NCBI GenBank assembly: GCA_914767715.1
Contig: OU612069.1
Coordinates: forward strand, 13,825,387-13,889,386
Reading direction: 5' to 3'
DNA: 64,000 nucleotides
Origin: Membranipora membranacea
Taxonomy: Eukaryota > Bryozoa > Gymnolaemata > Cheilostomatida > Membraniporidae
Below the pieces are notes generated by a model. The model searched no databases. It was not told where the DNA came from and worked only from the letters and a program-made list of their open reading frames with translations. Shown one piece after another: positions 50,056-62,200 of this stretch (positions are counted from its first letter, which is position 1; the number at the start of each line of letters is the position of its first letter). The position numbers and the translations under genes were made by a program.

Positions 50056-50995
50056 ATCAATGAGTCATTCATTGTAGTTTTTCATCAATTTGAGATGATG
50101 AGTATGAATAACCCTTTTTTTCCCTGTATCTGGAGTTGCTTCTCATGACAAATATGACTTAGAAACCTTTAAACCTTCAAGTGTTTATTCAAAAATTAAC
50201 AAGATGTTTTTCGTGTTTATATTGTTCTTTTTTTTTAGTTATACATTGGTTGAGTGCTTAGTTTCAGGACTGATCAGAGTTGCTTTGCTCACAGCCAAAT
50301 TAGTTCAAATCAGTTCTGCCCATTGACCATATTGTAAACTGCTGACATTGCTCCTTTTTTTGCTGGCCTCACCATTGTTTTGGCCAAATCAGCCCACCTG
50401 ATTTTAAACTGCCAAACTTGCTTATTGTCAGTAGCTTTTTCCCGACAGAGCAGTTTATCTAGAGGGATAATTAGTAGTTGTCTTCTTGCTATGCAAGAAA
50501 ATAAAATCCTTACCCACTTACTTAAACACATTCTCGATTGAAAAAATTCAAATTGGCTATTGAATTAAAGCTTTCAAATTTCAAGCCAGTTGGATACAGC
50601 TTGCTACTGCACTGACTCTTCTGAATTTCGGTCAAGGCCTGCAGTCCATATCTGGAGTGGTAAAACACCACTGAATTATATCTAAATCCTGGCTTGGTGG
50701 TGAACCGTTTGCCAGAAATGTAAGGGACTATAATCCCTATTATTTTATATTTTCATTACCAATCAACCCAGAAAGGTATAATTCACAGTCTTAACATAAA
50801 AAATACATTCAATCTCAAACTATCCATGCTGAATGATTAACCTATGTTTTCATGTTATCCTACAAAAATGCAAGCACTATTTGTCATTTATCTATTCAAA
50901 AGCAGGAAACTATCATCGGTTAGTGGAAGAGGTGTACCCCATTGTGCCATACCCCTATCATAGTTGAAACTTGAAAGTTGGAGATAATCATTCAT

Positions 50996-51570
50996 ATTTT
51001 TACTCATGTCAATTATTGCTGCACAATCAATCAACGGGCTGCAACAACTTCATCATTGATTCAGGTATTTATTTGTACAACGCATCAAAACATTCCAGTT
51101 AAAGGACATCATTTTTGAATACAAATAATTCTGAATTCTGAGTGTTTTTGCGAAGAATAAGACGCCGACATTTTGGTGAATGCCGATTCACCCCAGCTGT
51201 GACAAATTAATTCTCAGTGATTGTTAGTCACTGGCTTCAAGATTGGCCTCAAAACGCAACTGTTGATCTCTAGATCCTGGGGATGATCAGCCTTCAATAT
51301 TCTGAGCTCCACCGTCACTTGGTCAGAGGTAAAACAATGAAAGGAAGGTAATGACCTTTGCACCTCAATATGTATGTAGTTGGTTAGCCAATCAGGACCA
51401 CATACCAGACTTCAAAGTAAATTTTTAGACACTAGTCTACATGGACTGTGGTCTATTACAGACACGCATATCAGGAGAGGGGCCTGTGAATCAAGGAGGG
51501 CCAACTCCAAAATATACAACAATTTTAATCTAAAAAATCCATTTTTGCAAAATTTTAATTTCTTACATTA
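50996..51570 (+). repeat. Third copy of the ~650-bp repeat found at 0.3-1.25 kb
   Basis: Same order and direction of blocks as 300-950: ATTATTGCTGCACAATCAA, GACGCCGACATTTTGGTGAA with its hairpin, GGGGATGATCAGCC, AATGACCTTTGC, and the end block TTTTAATCTAAAAAATCCAT. It is more diverged than the two left copies are from each other. Confidence 0.8.
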
Positions 51571-53040
51571 GCTGTAAATGGACCAGACATTCACTGCATG
51601 TAATTTGTAATTATAATTATGACTGTACAGCATAATGGTGAAAGTTTGTATTGTCTTTCTACTCCTTTCGACCTTCATTTATTCATTATTATGAACCTGT
51701 CAGGTACCACTTGCCTAAATAGCCTACAGAAGGCATGCTGAATGACCTTGTTACCCAGTTACTGTGGTTGCGGTAGCGTTGCATGCGTAGCACAATGCAG
51801 CCATAATTTGATCAGTGAAAACTGTACTGATACTGTAATGTGATACATACTTTGCATCTTCCCTAGTCTGAGCCCCCCCAGTCTTTCGCCCCTTGCCAGA
51901 CGGCCCCCGGCGAGGGAAAGTCTGAGAACAATGCAAGCTCTTGCTGGAGCTGTCTGCTCTTGAGTGTTATAAGTTAATCAAGGGGAGCACTAAGACTGCA
52001 ATATCTATTGATTTCTATTCATGCCACCTACTATATTGCTCCAGGTATGAGAGTTTTCCAGTCAGACTCTGGGGAAAGTAGCCTCATGTTTAAGAAATAC
52101 CCATGAGCAGAGATATTCACTGCCAAGAAGTGAAGAAAATGTCAGCCAGAATTTCTTACATTTTGAATAAGTCCTATTTTTGCGACATATACAGTAAAAA
52201 ATACCAAGGTCTTGGGCGAAATAGCCACGGTCATTATATGAAAATGACCAGCTAAAACAGCAAGACCTTTTTCTCTCTTGTCTCCCACCAGGCAGGTTCC
52301 CTAACACTAAGGTTTCCTCCAGGATGTCCTAGGGTTAAGAAGTGGGACAGATCAGGTGCAAGGATTCGGAAATAGACAAACCAGGCCAGGTCTGATATGG
52401 ATATATCAAAATATCCACGTCAGCAGCACATCCTAGCACCTAAAGTGGGACCTCAGAAACCACACCCCCTACAGGGTTTGGGCCATGACCGCCTGAAACT
52501 GACAATGCAGTTTAAGTGCCAAATCACACTGTCGAAATAGCAGGTTGGGTTTGAGGTATTATAACAGGGAGAGTATCTTTATTAGAGTTCAGTTGAAATC
52601 AGGGTGTGAACTTCCTATCTCAGCTTTCAAACTCACACTAAGAGCAATAACCTGAGGGAGTTCATTGGTAAAAGGTTAGTTAGTATGCTTGAGTGGTATG
52701 TTTTTGTAAACTAAGTTTTAAGTAACAAAGTTGGAGTTAAATGTACCATGTACTGTGTAATATTCTGTGTATTTCGATGGGTCAGAATTAAGTGCAGACC
52801 TCCTTCTCCGACGGCATCTACTCCTAGTTTGTGTAACAAAATCCAAATCTTGCAGCATATTTAATGTTTGTTACAAAATAAAACAACCAACCAAAAATAC
52901 GATCCATAACATGTCAGCAGACATGTAAAACTGAGGTTGATTACATCTGTCCTGTCTGTTGGAGTACCATAGCACCAATCAATATTGAGTATGATATGAA
53001 AGGAAACAACTACTGGAATGGGGTAGCCTGGCAGGCTGTC

Positions 53041-53066
53041 GTGGGTGGGTGGGTGGGGAGGGGGGG
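53041..53066 (+). other. G-rich tract able to form a G-quadruplex
   Basis: Four or more runs of three to seven G separated by single bases (GTGGGTGGGTGGGTGGGG, then A and a further G run). This fits the G3+N1-7 quadruplex pattern. No gene start lies nearby. Confidence 0.6.
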
Positions 53067-54715
53067 TCAGCCTGGGTGATACCATCTGATAAGAGAAGAC
53101 AACTCTGGATTAAGTTGCAATAGTTGTGAATTCCGATATAAATAAGAGTTGTCCAATCTGATTCTATGGTAGCTTACAGTGAAGTTATTCAAGTTGTGTC
53201 CTTTTGTCCTGAGTGAGGACAATTTCAACTCTAAACAGTGCAACACCATTTGAATCGAGGGGTTGTCTCGCCTCTGAGTAATTTAGCATTGTGCATTTTA
53301 GTGACTTTAGCAATTGGCATTTAGCGTGTCGCTCCTGATTCCCATATTACCGAGTGTCGTACATGGCCCCTTGCCTTCTAAATGAAATTCAATGCTTAGC
53401 TTTTTGTAGCGTTTACTTCTAGATCATAGTAACTTATTGTTATACCAGCCCTGTGTATGAATATTTGGATATTGTTACCTAGTTTTTGTCACAGCACATG
53501 ATGGTAGGGCAATCCCGAAGCATGTCAGTTGACCTTATATAACATCATGATACCTTTTATTATATTTGACGCCGTGAAGGTGTTGTGTTCATACGGTTGG
53601 TTGTAGGACAGCCATGAATTTTCTAAAAGCTCAGGATGGAGGTAGTGTAGGAAAAACCCATGATGCTCAAAAACCTTAGAAACTCAAACAACTATATTGA
53701 ACTGTGCGACATTCCTATTTATGACAAAAAGTATGTTTGTACCGCTCAGTGGGGCTGGGTTTTGGTTTCATACAGTGCAGCGCAGAAGTCATCGTTCTAT
53801 TGCATCTCTGCAGGGAAATGAATATGTATGTGTGCACGGGCGGGGAGGCTAATATTTAAAACATCAACTTTGTCCTACTTTGATCATTTCTTGGGCTGAC
53901 AAAGCAACCAGTTTGTTTTATGATCACACTCCCACCAGAAACAGATTAAGAACAGTCTTTAACTGTAATATCATTGCATTGTATGAGCAATACCTAAATT
54001 ACCTGAATTAATGAATTGCTATTATGACCCACAATATCATAATACATACATCCTGTTCTTCGGACTCAGTGTAATGGAATTTCTATTACCAAACTGTGTG
54101 CTATTTTTTATGAATATGATTGGCTGATTTTGTGAGGTGTTAGGGATATCAGTACGTTTTGGTCAATTAGAATAATCTGATGTAAATTGAATAAAAATTG
54201 ATATAACACACGGAATAAAATGTCATTTATCTCGGTGTCATTGTACGCTGTTGTATACTTTATACTATAATATTATGAAAAACTGCTTTCTGAAAGTTTC
54301 AAAACACACTTGCAGACTCTGTTCTACGAGTCTCTTTCACCATAGCGACAGTTACTCTAACTGTGGCCTGTTTGACCTTTGAAAGCTTACTCTCTCCAAT
54401 TGAAGGTGTGATGATTTTTCAGTTTGGAAACTTGCGCACAGGGTAATTACTAATGGTGTTTGACACATCCAATTAACATTGATGATATGAAGTGTTTCAA
54501 AAGCTAATCCTTACTCGACCCCCACCAAACTTCTTGATGTAGTCTTATTCACTTGTAACATATATAAGAATTCTTGTCGTATTTCAATGCCTAATCATCA
54601 TAGTTAACTAGTTACTCATAGTTCCACAACATCCTCGCTGACCTCTCTTGCAGGAAACTGATAAAACAGTTGAATGTAGGATAAAAATGTTGGTTAAAAT
54701 CTTAAGGTTTCATTA

Positions 54716-54934
54716 CTCATCGCATCCCGAAGAAAGGGTTGCGAGATAGGGGTGCCTTAAGGGCTAGGCCACAATGTCTGCGAAATTTCCTTTCAGTTTG
54801 TAGGCAAGTTAGAGCACACCTCAGGGTCCAACAATCCACAGTAGTCAATGGGCTGCAGAGGGATTCCAGCCCACAACCTTCAACACTTGCGGGCTGAAGA
54901 TCGGCGCTCTATCCAACTGAGCCACCTACTACTC
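54716..54934 (-). repeat. tRNA-derived SINE, family 1
   Basis: Near full-length minus-oriented copy. At the right end the A-box region reads TCCAACTGAGCCACC in reverse, and a decayed B box (ATTCCAGCC) is present. Confidence 0.85.
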
Positions 54935-55904
54935 CTTGTACTACTCGCAAGCCATTTTATTCTTTATCAAGCTTAAGGCTGAACAACATTGCTGTACCAT
55001 GAAAAAATAATATTGCTTGGCAAATCTTCTTTAAACCAATGATCGAGTATATCCCGGATGAGTAAATGTTAGCTACAGATAACTTAACTTGTTCTGGCGG
55101 TGACTTAATTTTAGCTAGTTGTTTTAAAATCTGGCTCGCCAAGTTAGGAGTCTATTCATAAAGTTGAGAGGGTAAGCTAGACTTAAATTTGGCACTTTCA
55201 TGTTGGGCGAAGGGGCTCAACCTAGTGGAAAATATAGTTAAATAAAGCTGCGCAAATATTTATTATTTAATTTCTAGCTTGGATCATCATCATCATTCAA
55301 GTTATTATCACAGAGTATGTGTTATTATCTAAGACCGTGTTTGGGCGAAACAGAAACTGCAAGATTTCTAAAGAGGCGCCCCAGGAAGCCGCCAACGTGA
55401 TGTTGTACCATGATGTCACTGCTCTGTTGCGAGTTACAGACTCAATGGCTTGCTGCACTTAAGGAGTTCTGACACACAGTATGATATTCTCGGGCAGTTG
55501 ATACTTCTGATACGATTGAAAATACTGATGCTTTTTAAACTTCTCATGCTATTGGAACTTGCTATTGATACTTGCAATGACCAGTTGCAAATTAACCAAG
55601 CTTATATTATACATCTAGCATGACGTGTTTGATGCATAGGGTGTAGCTATCTGGATAAAGATATATACATGTCATTCCGGTCAAAAAAGGGCTAACAATG
55701 CCTCAAAAAAGTATTGTAATTGTTGCATATACCAAATATGCATGGTGAAATGACCGCACTATCATTATAACCACTTTTCATTTTTATTTACTCTTTACTA
55801 GAGGTGTTATTATTCCATATCCAATTATTGTATAAAAAAATGGAGATTACGCAGTAATACTAATTCGGGAAGTATGATTATATTAAAATCAATTAAGATC
55901 AGGT

Positions 55905-56114
55905 CTTATCATACGCCACATCCCGAAGCATGGGCGGAAAAATATTAGTGCCTTAGTGGCGAGGCCGCAATATCTGCACCAGATGGCTCTCAGTTTGCAT
56001 GCAGGTGGGAGCGGACCTGAGGGCCAACCAAACCTCAGTAGTTGAAAGACTGCAGTGGGATTCGAACCCACGTCAAGGAACGGTGCTCTAACCAACTGAG
56101 CCAACCTCCTCCTA
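55905..56114 (-). repeat. tRNA-derived SINE, family 1, best preserved promoter
   Basis: Minus-oriented. The box B reverse complement GGATTCGAACCC and box A reverse complement CCAACTGAGCCAACC are both intact. It lies about 40 bp beyond the stop codon of the ankyrin-caspase gene, so it is probably in that gene's 3'UTR. Confidence 0.88.
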
Positions 56115-56155
56115 CATATGGGAGTAATACTCGTGTTGAACATAATGTATGTCCT

Positions 56156-59100
56156 TTATAAGATATTTTTGGAACGAGCTTGAGATGGTGGAGGCAACTC
56201 AATGATCAACCCTTTGCATCCTTTATCTACAGTGTAACAGTGTGTCATGTATTGAGTATATCTAGATTTCTCTCTGACCATGGCAGCAACGTCCACAAAT
56301 AACCTGAGGACATCTACCCTTGGGAGAGCGGAACCCAGTAATGATATCAGTCTATGGTGGCTTTGTACTACTCCGATGTTATCAACAAGATGTTGATCTC
56401 GCAAGTACTTGTTCATCATCTTAAAGCCACACTGTTCTCTTGGTGATCTACAGATAAATTAAAAATACGCATCAGTGATTTTGTGAAGCACCATAAAGCC
56501 AGGCTGCCCGGTCAGGAATATTTGATTGTGATTCGGGTTCTTTTCAATGCAAAGTCAAGCATCTTCTTCTTGTTCCATTTCTCTGAACCAGCTTTTTGTA
56601 ATTTACAATTGTTCTTTTCACAGGATTCTCTAAATTATAGTTGAATAATTTTTCCTCTCCTTGTCACTAAACATCTTGCTCCGAAAGTGAACCCTATCGA
56701 AGATCTGAGGTTTAAGTCACTTACTTGCTATCAGGCAGTGTAGAGTACATTATGTAGTAGGTTGTAGGCAGTTCTAATGCAGGAAAATGATGTGTATCCC
56801 ATTCCCTGAACCTTTCCCCTGTTCTCAGGCTGGTCTGTACAGGGGCGTATTCACTGGATTCTAATATAGCACTCAGTAGCTTACACTCGATGCTTTCTCC
56901 TGTTCTGTTGGCTCTTGACTTTTTGGGTAATGCCCCTCGGCAGAATGACAGCAGTAGTAGCTATAAGAACAGTTGAGACGATTTATTCTACAATGCAGTG
57001 CGAAAATGTGAAGCCAAACCAGCAGAAAATGTGTCACTCAAAGTGTCCTTTGTCTGGATTTCTTTTTAGACATTTGACCGCTGACGATCAATGTTGCATT
57101 GATTGGGTGTAAAAAATGTGGTAATTGTATTTAAAGACCTTCCCATTGGTATTGAGGCAAACAAATTGATAAACAATGCATCTCCGCTTCTCTGAGCCAA
57201 AGCTTGTCTTGGCTAAGATCTGCCTCAAACAGTAGAAGTGGATGAGTTATCCATGATTTACCAGCATCTAGTTGAAACCATCCCCTGGCATTCGAAAGAT
57301 CACTGACGGTGTTAAAAAACCTTCCATTGAGAACAAATAAAAATCAATTAATCAAATATCACCTTAGGTATATCAGCAGTTTCTTTGTGATCCATGGCAG
57401 TTACCATCTCCTGGATAGTAATTTTCTCGTTGTGGAGGTCGGTGACATTTCCATCTAGATCTCCGTGAGCCATCACAACAAGGCAAAGGAGTTGTGCATC
57501 TCTGTTGCCTGAAAACTCTTCGATGTTTTCAAGAACAGTTGACCTGGTTTCATCCCTTATTTCTTCAACCTGTTCAGTGAATATAATATTACAATAAATA
57601 TCTGTTGATGTGATAAAGAGTTACTTGCAGTAAACCAATCTCTATGTTGACACGAGCTATGTTGGATTACAACTCCCGAGCGTCAGTAAGGCCTTACTTT
57701 GGTTGGTTGTAACTTCAGTTTTAGTTGCTCAATTGAGCTGTTCTTTGGCTCATTTTAAAGCTTATACGCTTGGGCGAAGCCTCTGATTATTTTCAGCTTT
57801 ATTTTGTTCTCAGCTTTCTTTTATTTTCAGATTTAAACCTGAATGGCTTGTGTGTGGTGGTTACCCTATGTGACAGAGCGGGATCCCTATACAGTCTGCA
57901 AGCCTCATCTATTTAAATTACCTGACATCCAAGTTGATGTTGCAGCAATAGCTTTGCTTCTTGATACTGATCCTCCCAACCATCTCTTGTTTCTGTGTAC
58001 AAAATAATCAGAGCTCTCCTACCGCCTCCATGTTGGATCAGATGGTAGCTATCACTCGAGTTTCCATGATGACTTGGGTTAACATGCCTAGCTAGTGATG
58101 AATCAACGAATAATTTGTTCACAAAGTGCAGCTCTTTCAATGTGTTGATTGTAATGTGAGGGTCAACTAGATCAGTATTCTTCAGAATGTCTTCCATTGT
58201 TTCTTCAACAACCCTGGAAACATTATGAAGTCACAGAACTTGGAATGATTAGTTAGACAGATGGACTGCTGATAAGAGCAGGTCTCAGAGACATTTCAAT
58301 CCAGCGTTTGACAAGTGTAGCAAGAACCTCATACATGGAAAGCCCTAAAGATGCAGCTGCATAAATCATGGTAGAACTGACCTAAATACAAAAAAGAATA
58401 TCATTTTGTATTTCGCTAACCTATGATATCAAACTTTAGGGAGCGGTCGTGGTGCAATGGGTGAGGCATGGGTCTTTCAATGGAGAGGTCCCGTGTTCAA
58501 TTCCTGGCGTGTCACGGTAGTGTCAGGAAGAGCATCTGACCTCAAATGCTCCTGTGCCCCATCACGGGATCCAGTCCGCAGACCCGTACTGATACTGAGA
58601 CAAAAAACCAAGCAACATCATGGTTTCTCACACGGTATCACAGGGTATCGAGACTATAAATAGACGTGAGTTTCTTTTATGATATCAAACTTACTGCTTC
58701 TGGGTGTCTTTGTCACAAAACACAGAAAGAATCAGGAAATCAGGACCAGGTGGCGGAATCTGAAGACGCCGCTCACTATCAGAGGCAACCTTCCTAATCA
58801 ACATCTGGAAAACAGTATATCGGGTTTTTAATACATATATAGTGTTTTAAGTTCATGTTTGAGTCAGATTAAGCCAAGTCATAGCAGTCCGCCTAAATTA
58901 TCTGTTAAAATATCTCTTGGCCCAAATATGGATACTCCCCAAGCGTGAATATTTGGTCTCAATGCAATGCTTCTATAGATCTATATGTAATTTTTGTGTA
59001 GAACTGAGGCGGGCTCTTATAATGGTAGCTTATTTAGGTGATCCAGGAAATGACTATCAGAATAGCAAGTCGAGCATCAATGAGGCTAACGTATGGCTTT

Positions 59101-61463
59101 GATGAAAATTAATTATGGAAGGCCACATCAGTGTTCAGATCATAGCAACAATATGAACAATATTTACCTTCAGATGGCCTTGGTAATCTTTTGAGTCCAT
59201 TTCGAACACATGTCGCCTGGCTTCTTTTCTGGCTGCCAGGCTGTCTTCAACCTGATCCTCATCTAGGAATTTTATAGTTGGAGATCTGCTCGACATCAAC
59301 TCCTGAAACAGCAGTATTAATTACTGATCATATATTATACTATAAATAAGATAATTGCTAAACGGATCATATAATATTAAAGAGTCTTGGTCAATCTTCA
59401 ATGAATTGTAAATAATAACGTACCTGGCCACTGGTGTCTTCTCTGTTGCCGGTCAGGCTGGCAGACATAAGAACGTCATACAGATTCAGCGAATACCGTA
59501 TCACAATCCATATCTTCTCATCATAACTCACTTCTAAGTATTTGTGCCCTGAGAAACCAAGTTGCATCAGGCTACTGTATTGAACTATCTCGGATTCTCC
59601 AGCCTCGTTATGCACGAAATCCACATCTTCTGTATTACAGAGGACAGATTCATAGAAATATGATGGATCAAAGGTGGACCTGCCAGCGATGTCCAGTCCG
59701 CTTGTTCCAGATTTATTCTTCCACTTCAAAACCTTCTCTCTTAGCTGCAGAGGAATTTTCATCAAGATGAGAGCACACAACTTGGTCTGAAATCTACCGA
59801 GAAAATAGTTCACTGGGAAGTTCCCAAGATGGTCCGGCTGCATCATATTTGTGAAATTGAGCAGGTCGAAATAATTCTCCAGGATCTTCAACATCTCATC
59901 ACTTTTTGGACATCTGAGCACAATGTGGAAAATGTTTTGCCCTCTACTGTTTTGATGCTCTAATAAGAACTCTAGTGGGCTTGCTGAATCCACCAAGTAC
60001 AAATACTCTAATATTGTCTCCAGAGCGCATTCATTCCCATTTGCGGCTGCCATCATTAAGGGCGTGTCTCCATATTTGTCAGGCGAATAGAGTTGCTTTA
60101 CACAGTCTCCCGTTTGTATTATTGTCTCGCTATATTGTTCAAGTATCAATGATACAACATTTCCATCAAAACTATATGCACATGCTAAGTGGAGGGTTGT
60201 TTGTTGATCACTGTTGACAGCCATAAGAACTTCTTTTTTCTCCTCGAATGTAAGGCTTAGCATCAATTCTTCTGCTATCTCTACTTTGTCACAGGAATGG
60301 AATGGTAACACACCGGTTTCATCCTCCGCCATAACCAATTGGTGCCATATTCCCAGTTCTTTTCCATACTTGGTCAGAGCTCTTAGAAGGCCAGGTGCAC
60401 CATAAAAACAAGCCGAATGCAGCGGTGTTTGCTCAGCGCCATTTTTAGTCATTATAAAGGAAGGTCTTTCATGTTCTGATATGGCTTCAATTAAAGTGGT
60501 GGCGGCTTCTTCTGAAAATGCGTTGTGGATGCTTATACCAGAATCTTCTCCGTGTTTCTCGTACATGCGTATCCTTGATAGGTCATGGTGTTTAATGAGA
60601 ATGTGCCGAACCACATCCATATGATCGTTACATACAAAATAGATGAAACGTCCAACGTCAATACAATCTGAATACTCCCGTCCGGTGTAGCTAGCGAAGG
60701 CTTTTAAAAGTGATTCAAAGACATCAACACTATGTGCCCAGTACAATATGTTTTTCTGTGTAGCATCCTTCCCTTTTATCAGGTCTTCGCAGTAGCTTGA
60801 CATCAACCAGTAGTTGACAAGGTCAGTATTGCACCGTCTTGCTGCACTTTGTAATGGGTTACAGTTGAACCCATCTCTGCATGTTAGAACTACAGCTTCC
60901 CTTTCAGAGGGTGTAACTGCGTCCAACAGTGTGTTGACCATTTCTGGTGTTTTTGCATGTCGCAAACCGAAGTCACATGGGAATTGTGGGCCTTGACCAA
61001 TTTTCACATCGGGATGATTTGTGAAAATATGGCTAACAGTGTCAACATAATCCTTTTCTATAAAGTTAATCATCAGATCCGTATGGATGCATTGTGGGTA
61101 TTTACATTTAGTGTTCTCCATGATAGCAGTTAACAGCAAGTCAAAGACAAGCCCGCTTCCCGCATAATACAATATGTTTTTGGCAGATGAATCTCTCAGC
61201 TTCACCAGCTTTGCAGCATCCCTAGACTCTAACAGGCTATCAACTAGGACAGCATCGCCTTGCTTTGCAGCACTTTGCAATGGGTTGCAGCCTTCCGAGT
61301 TCATGGGTATCGGTGGGTCAACTATTTCTTCCACTTTTGCGTCTTTTAGGCCCACCCTAAGTGAAGTGTTGGGGCCTGTGCTGTTGGAAAAATCAGCAGT
61401 TCCATTCAGTTTATTAGACGAACAAAGTTGTGCAAAGTGCTCTTCATCCATTTGGCTGACCAT
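56156..61463 (-). CDS. Ankyrin-repeat/caspase fusion protein
   Basis: Eight minus-strand exons: 61463-59424, 59302-59168, 58804-58695, 58376-58293, 58213-57922, 57569-57363, 56960-56725, 56447-56156. They total 3396 nt, 1131 residues from the ATG of MVSQMDEEHFAQL. An AG lies directly before this ATG, so a 5' exon is likely. The first ~600 residues hold ankyrin-type repeats (NPLQSAAKQGD, NPLQSAARRCN, QTPLHSACFYGA, TTLHLACAYS, GDTPLMMAAANGN). The last ~300 form a caspase fold: RRALIILYTETRD, then LVVMAHGDLDG with catalytic His near 922, LLLLSFCRGA with catalytic Cys near 963, and a p10-like part with YYIMYSTLPDSKSPRE, where SPR matches the usual SWR pocket arginine. The enzyme is predicted to be a cysteine protease cutting after aspartate. 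Residues between 680 and 820 are helical and may be an adaptor domain. The donor at 58293/58292 (GTCTCT) is weak. Confidence 0.88.
58437..58677 (+). repeat. tRNA-derived SINE, family 2, with 15-bp target duplication
   Basis: Starts GGGAGCGGTCGTGGTGCAAT and ends near AGACGTGAGTTTCTTT. The 15-bp repeat TATGATATCAAACTT flanks it at 58422-58436 and 58678-58692. It is antisense in intron 4 of the ankyrin-caspase gene, and the right duplication begins 2 bp from the splice donor GT. Confidence 0.9.
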
Positions 61464-61782
61464 CTGCGAGAAGAAAGTATCATTTCAGCTGAATTGCAAA
61501 AATACAGTCTTTTTTTTCAACAATTCGCCTTGTCTCCTCAAACAAATATTGTCAAACATATGAGGCAATAATGTGAACAAAGAAATACCCCAATCAGGGG
61601 GTATTTCAATCAGAATGAGCGATGCTTTACACAAAGCAAGTTATCACTATCATATCGCTCAAGATTATCACTCACTTGGTCTTTCAATTGAACAGAATCG
61701 CTCACTCAGAATGTATATAGCTCCATCAATGACTGAGCGATTTGAAAGCGAGAGCCTAGCAGGTATCACTAACAACGCTAGC

Positions 61783-62200
61783 TACTAAACTATGCACTGA
61801 GTAATTTTTGCTGGCAACTCATAGGCAGTTTCTTATCATGCTGCGTGCTACACCTACCAAATGGTTTGTACGCGATTGATATAAACTAGCAAGATAGTTC
61901 TCCTAGTGCTTGTAACTGAAATCATTAACTGCTTGCTCCGAGTACTAGTAGTTTTATACCTACTAAACTATGCACTCAGCAATGTTTGCCGTCAACACAC
62001 AGGCAGTTTCTTATCATGCCTGTGCTACACCTACACAATGGTTTGTAAGCAATTGATATAAACTGGCGTAATACTTCTGCTTGTAGCTGAAATCATTCAC
62101 TGCTTGCTCTACTTTCTGTCTTAGTAGCCTACTAGTAACTATATAGCTACTAAACTATGTGCGCAGTAAATATTTAATGACAGCACACAGACAGTTTCAT
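61783..62200. repeat. Tandem repeat with ~180-bp period
   Basis: Units start at about 61783, 61961 and 62148 (TACTAAACTATG...). They share CAGGCAGTTTCTTATCATG, CTACACCTAC, ATGGTTTGTA, ATTGATATAAACT and CTGAAATCATT. There are about 2.3 copies, 320 bp upstream of the ankyrin-caspase start, in the probable promoter region. Confidence 0.88.

Larger units (their letters stand above)
50056..56155. other. Gene-poor spacer between gene D and the ankyrin-caspase gene
   Basis: Six kilobases without a supported exon. It contains the third copy of the ~650-bp repeat (50996-51570), a G-rich tract (53041-53066) and two family 1 SINEs (54716-54934, 55905-56114). Open frames here are short and show no family motif. 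The 3'UTRs of gene D (left) and the ankyrin-caspase gene (right) must fall inside it. Confidence 0.5.

Noticed and set aside
52062-52307. 81-residue minus-strand open frame in the gene-poor region
   Set aside because: No domain motif, no partner exons and no splice context.
34175-56114. Possible tRNA genes at the SINE heads (34.2, 38.8, 54.7, 55.9 kb)
   Set aside because: A and B boxes are present, but acceptor and anticodon stems do not pair fully and shared non-tRNA bodies follow, so these are SINE promoters.
59975-61563. Plus-strand open frames opposite the ankyrin exon
   Set aside because: Shadow frames of a real 2-kb coding exon on the minus strand.
61783-62200. CRISPR-like array
   Set aside because: Units are ~180 bp without short repeats and unique spacers; the DNA is eukaryotic and this is an ordinary tandem repeat.
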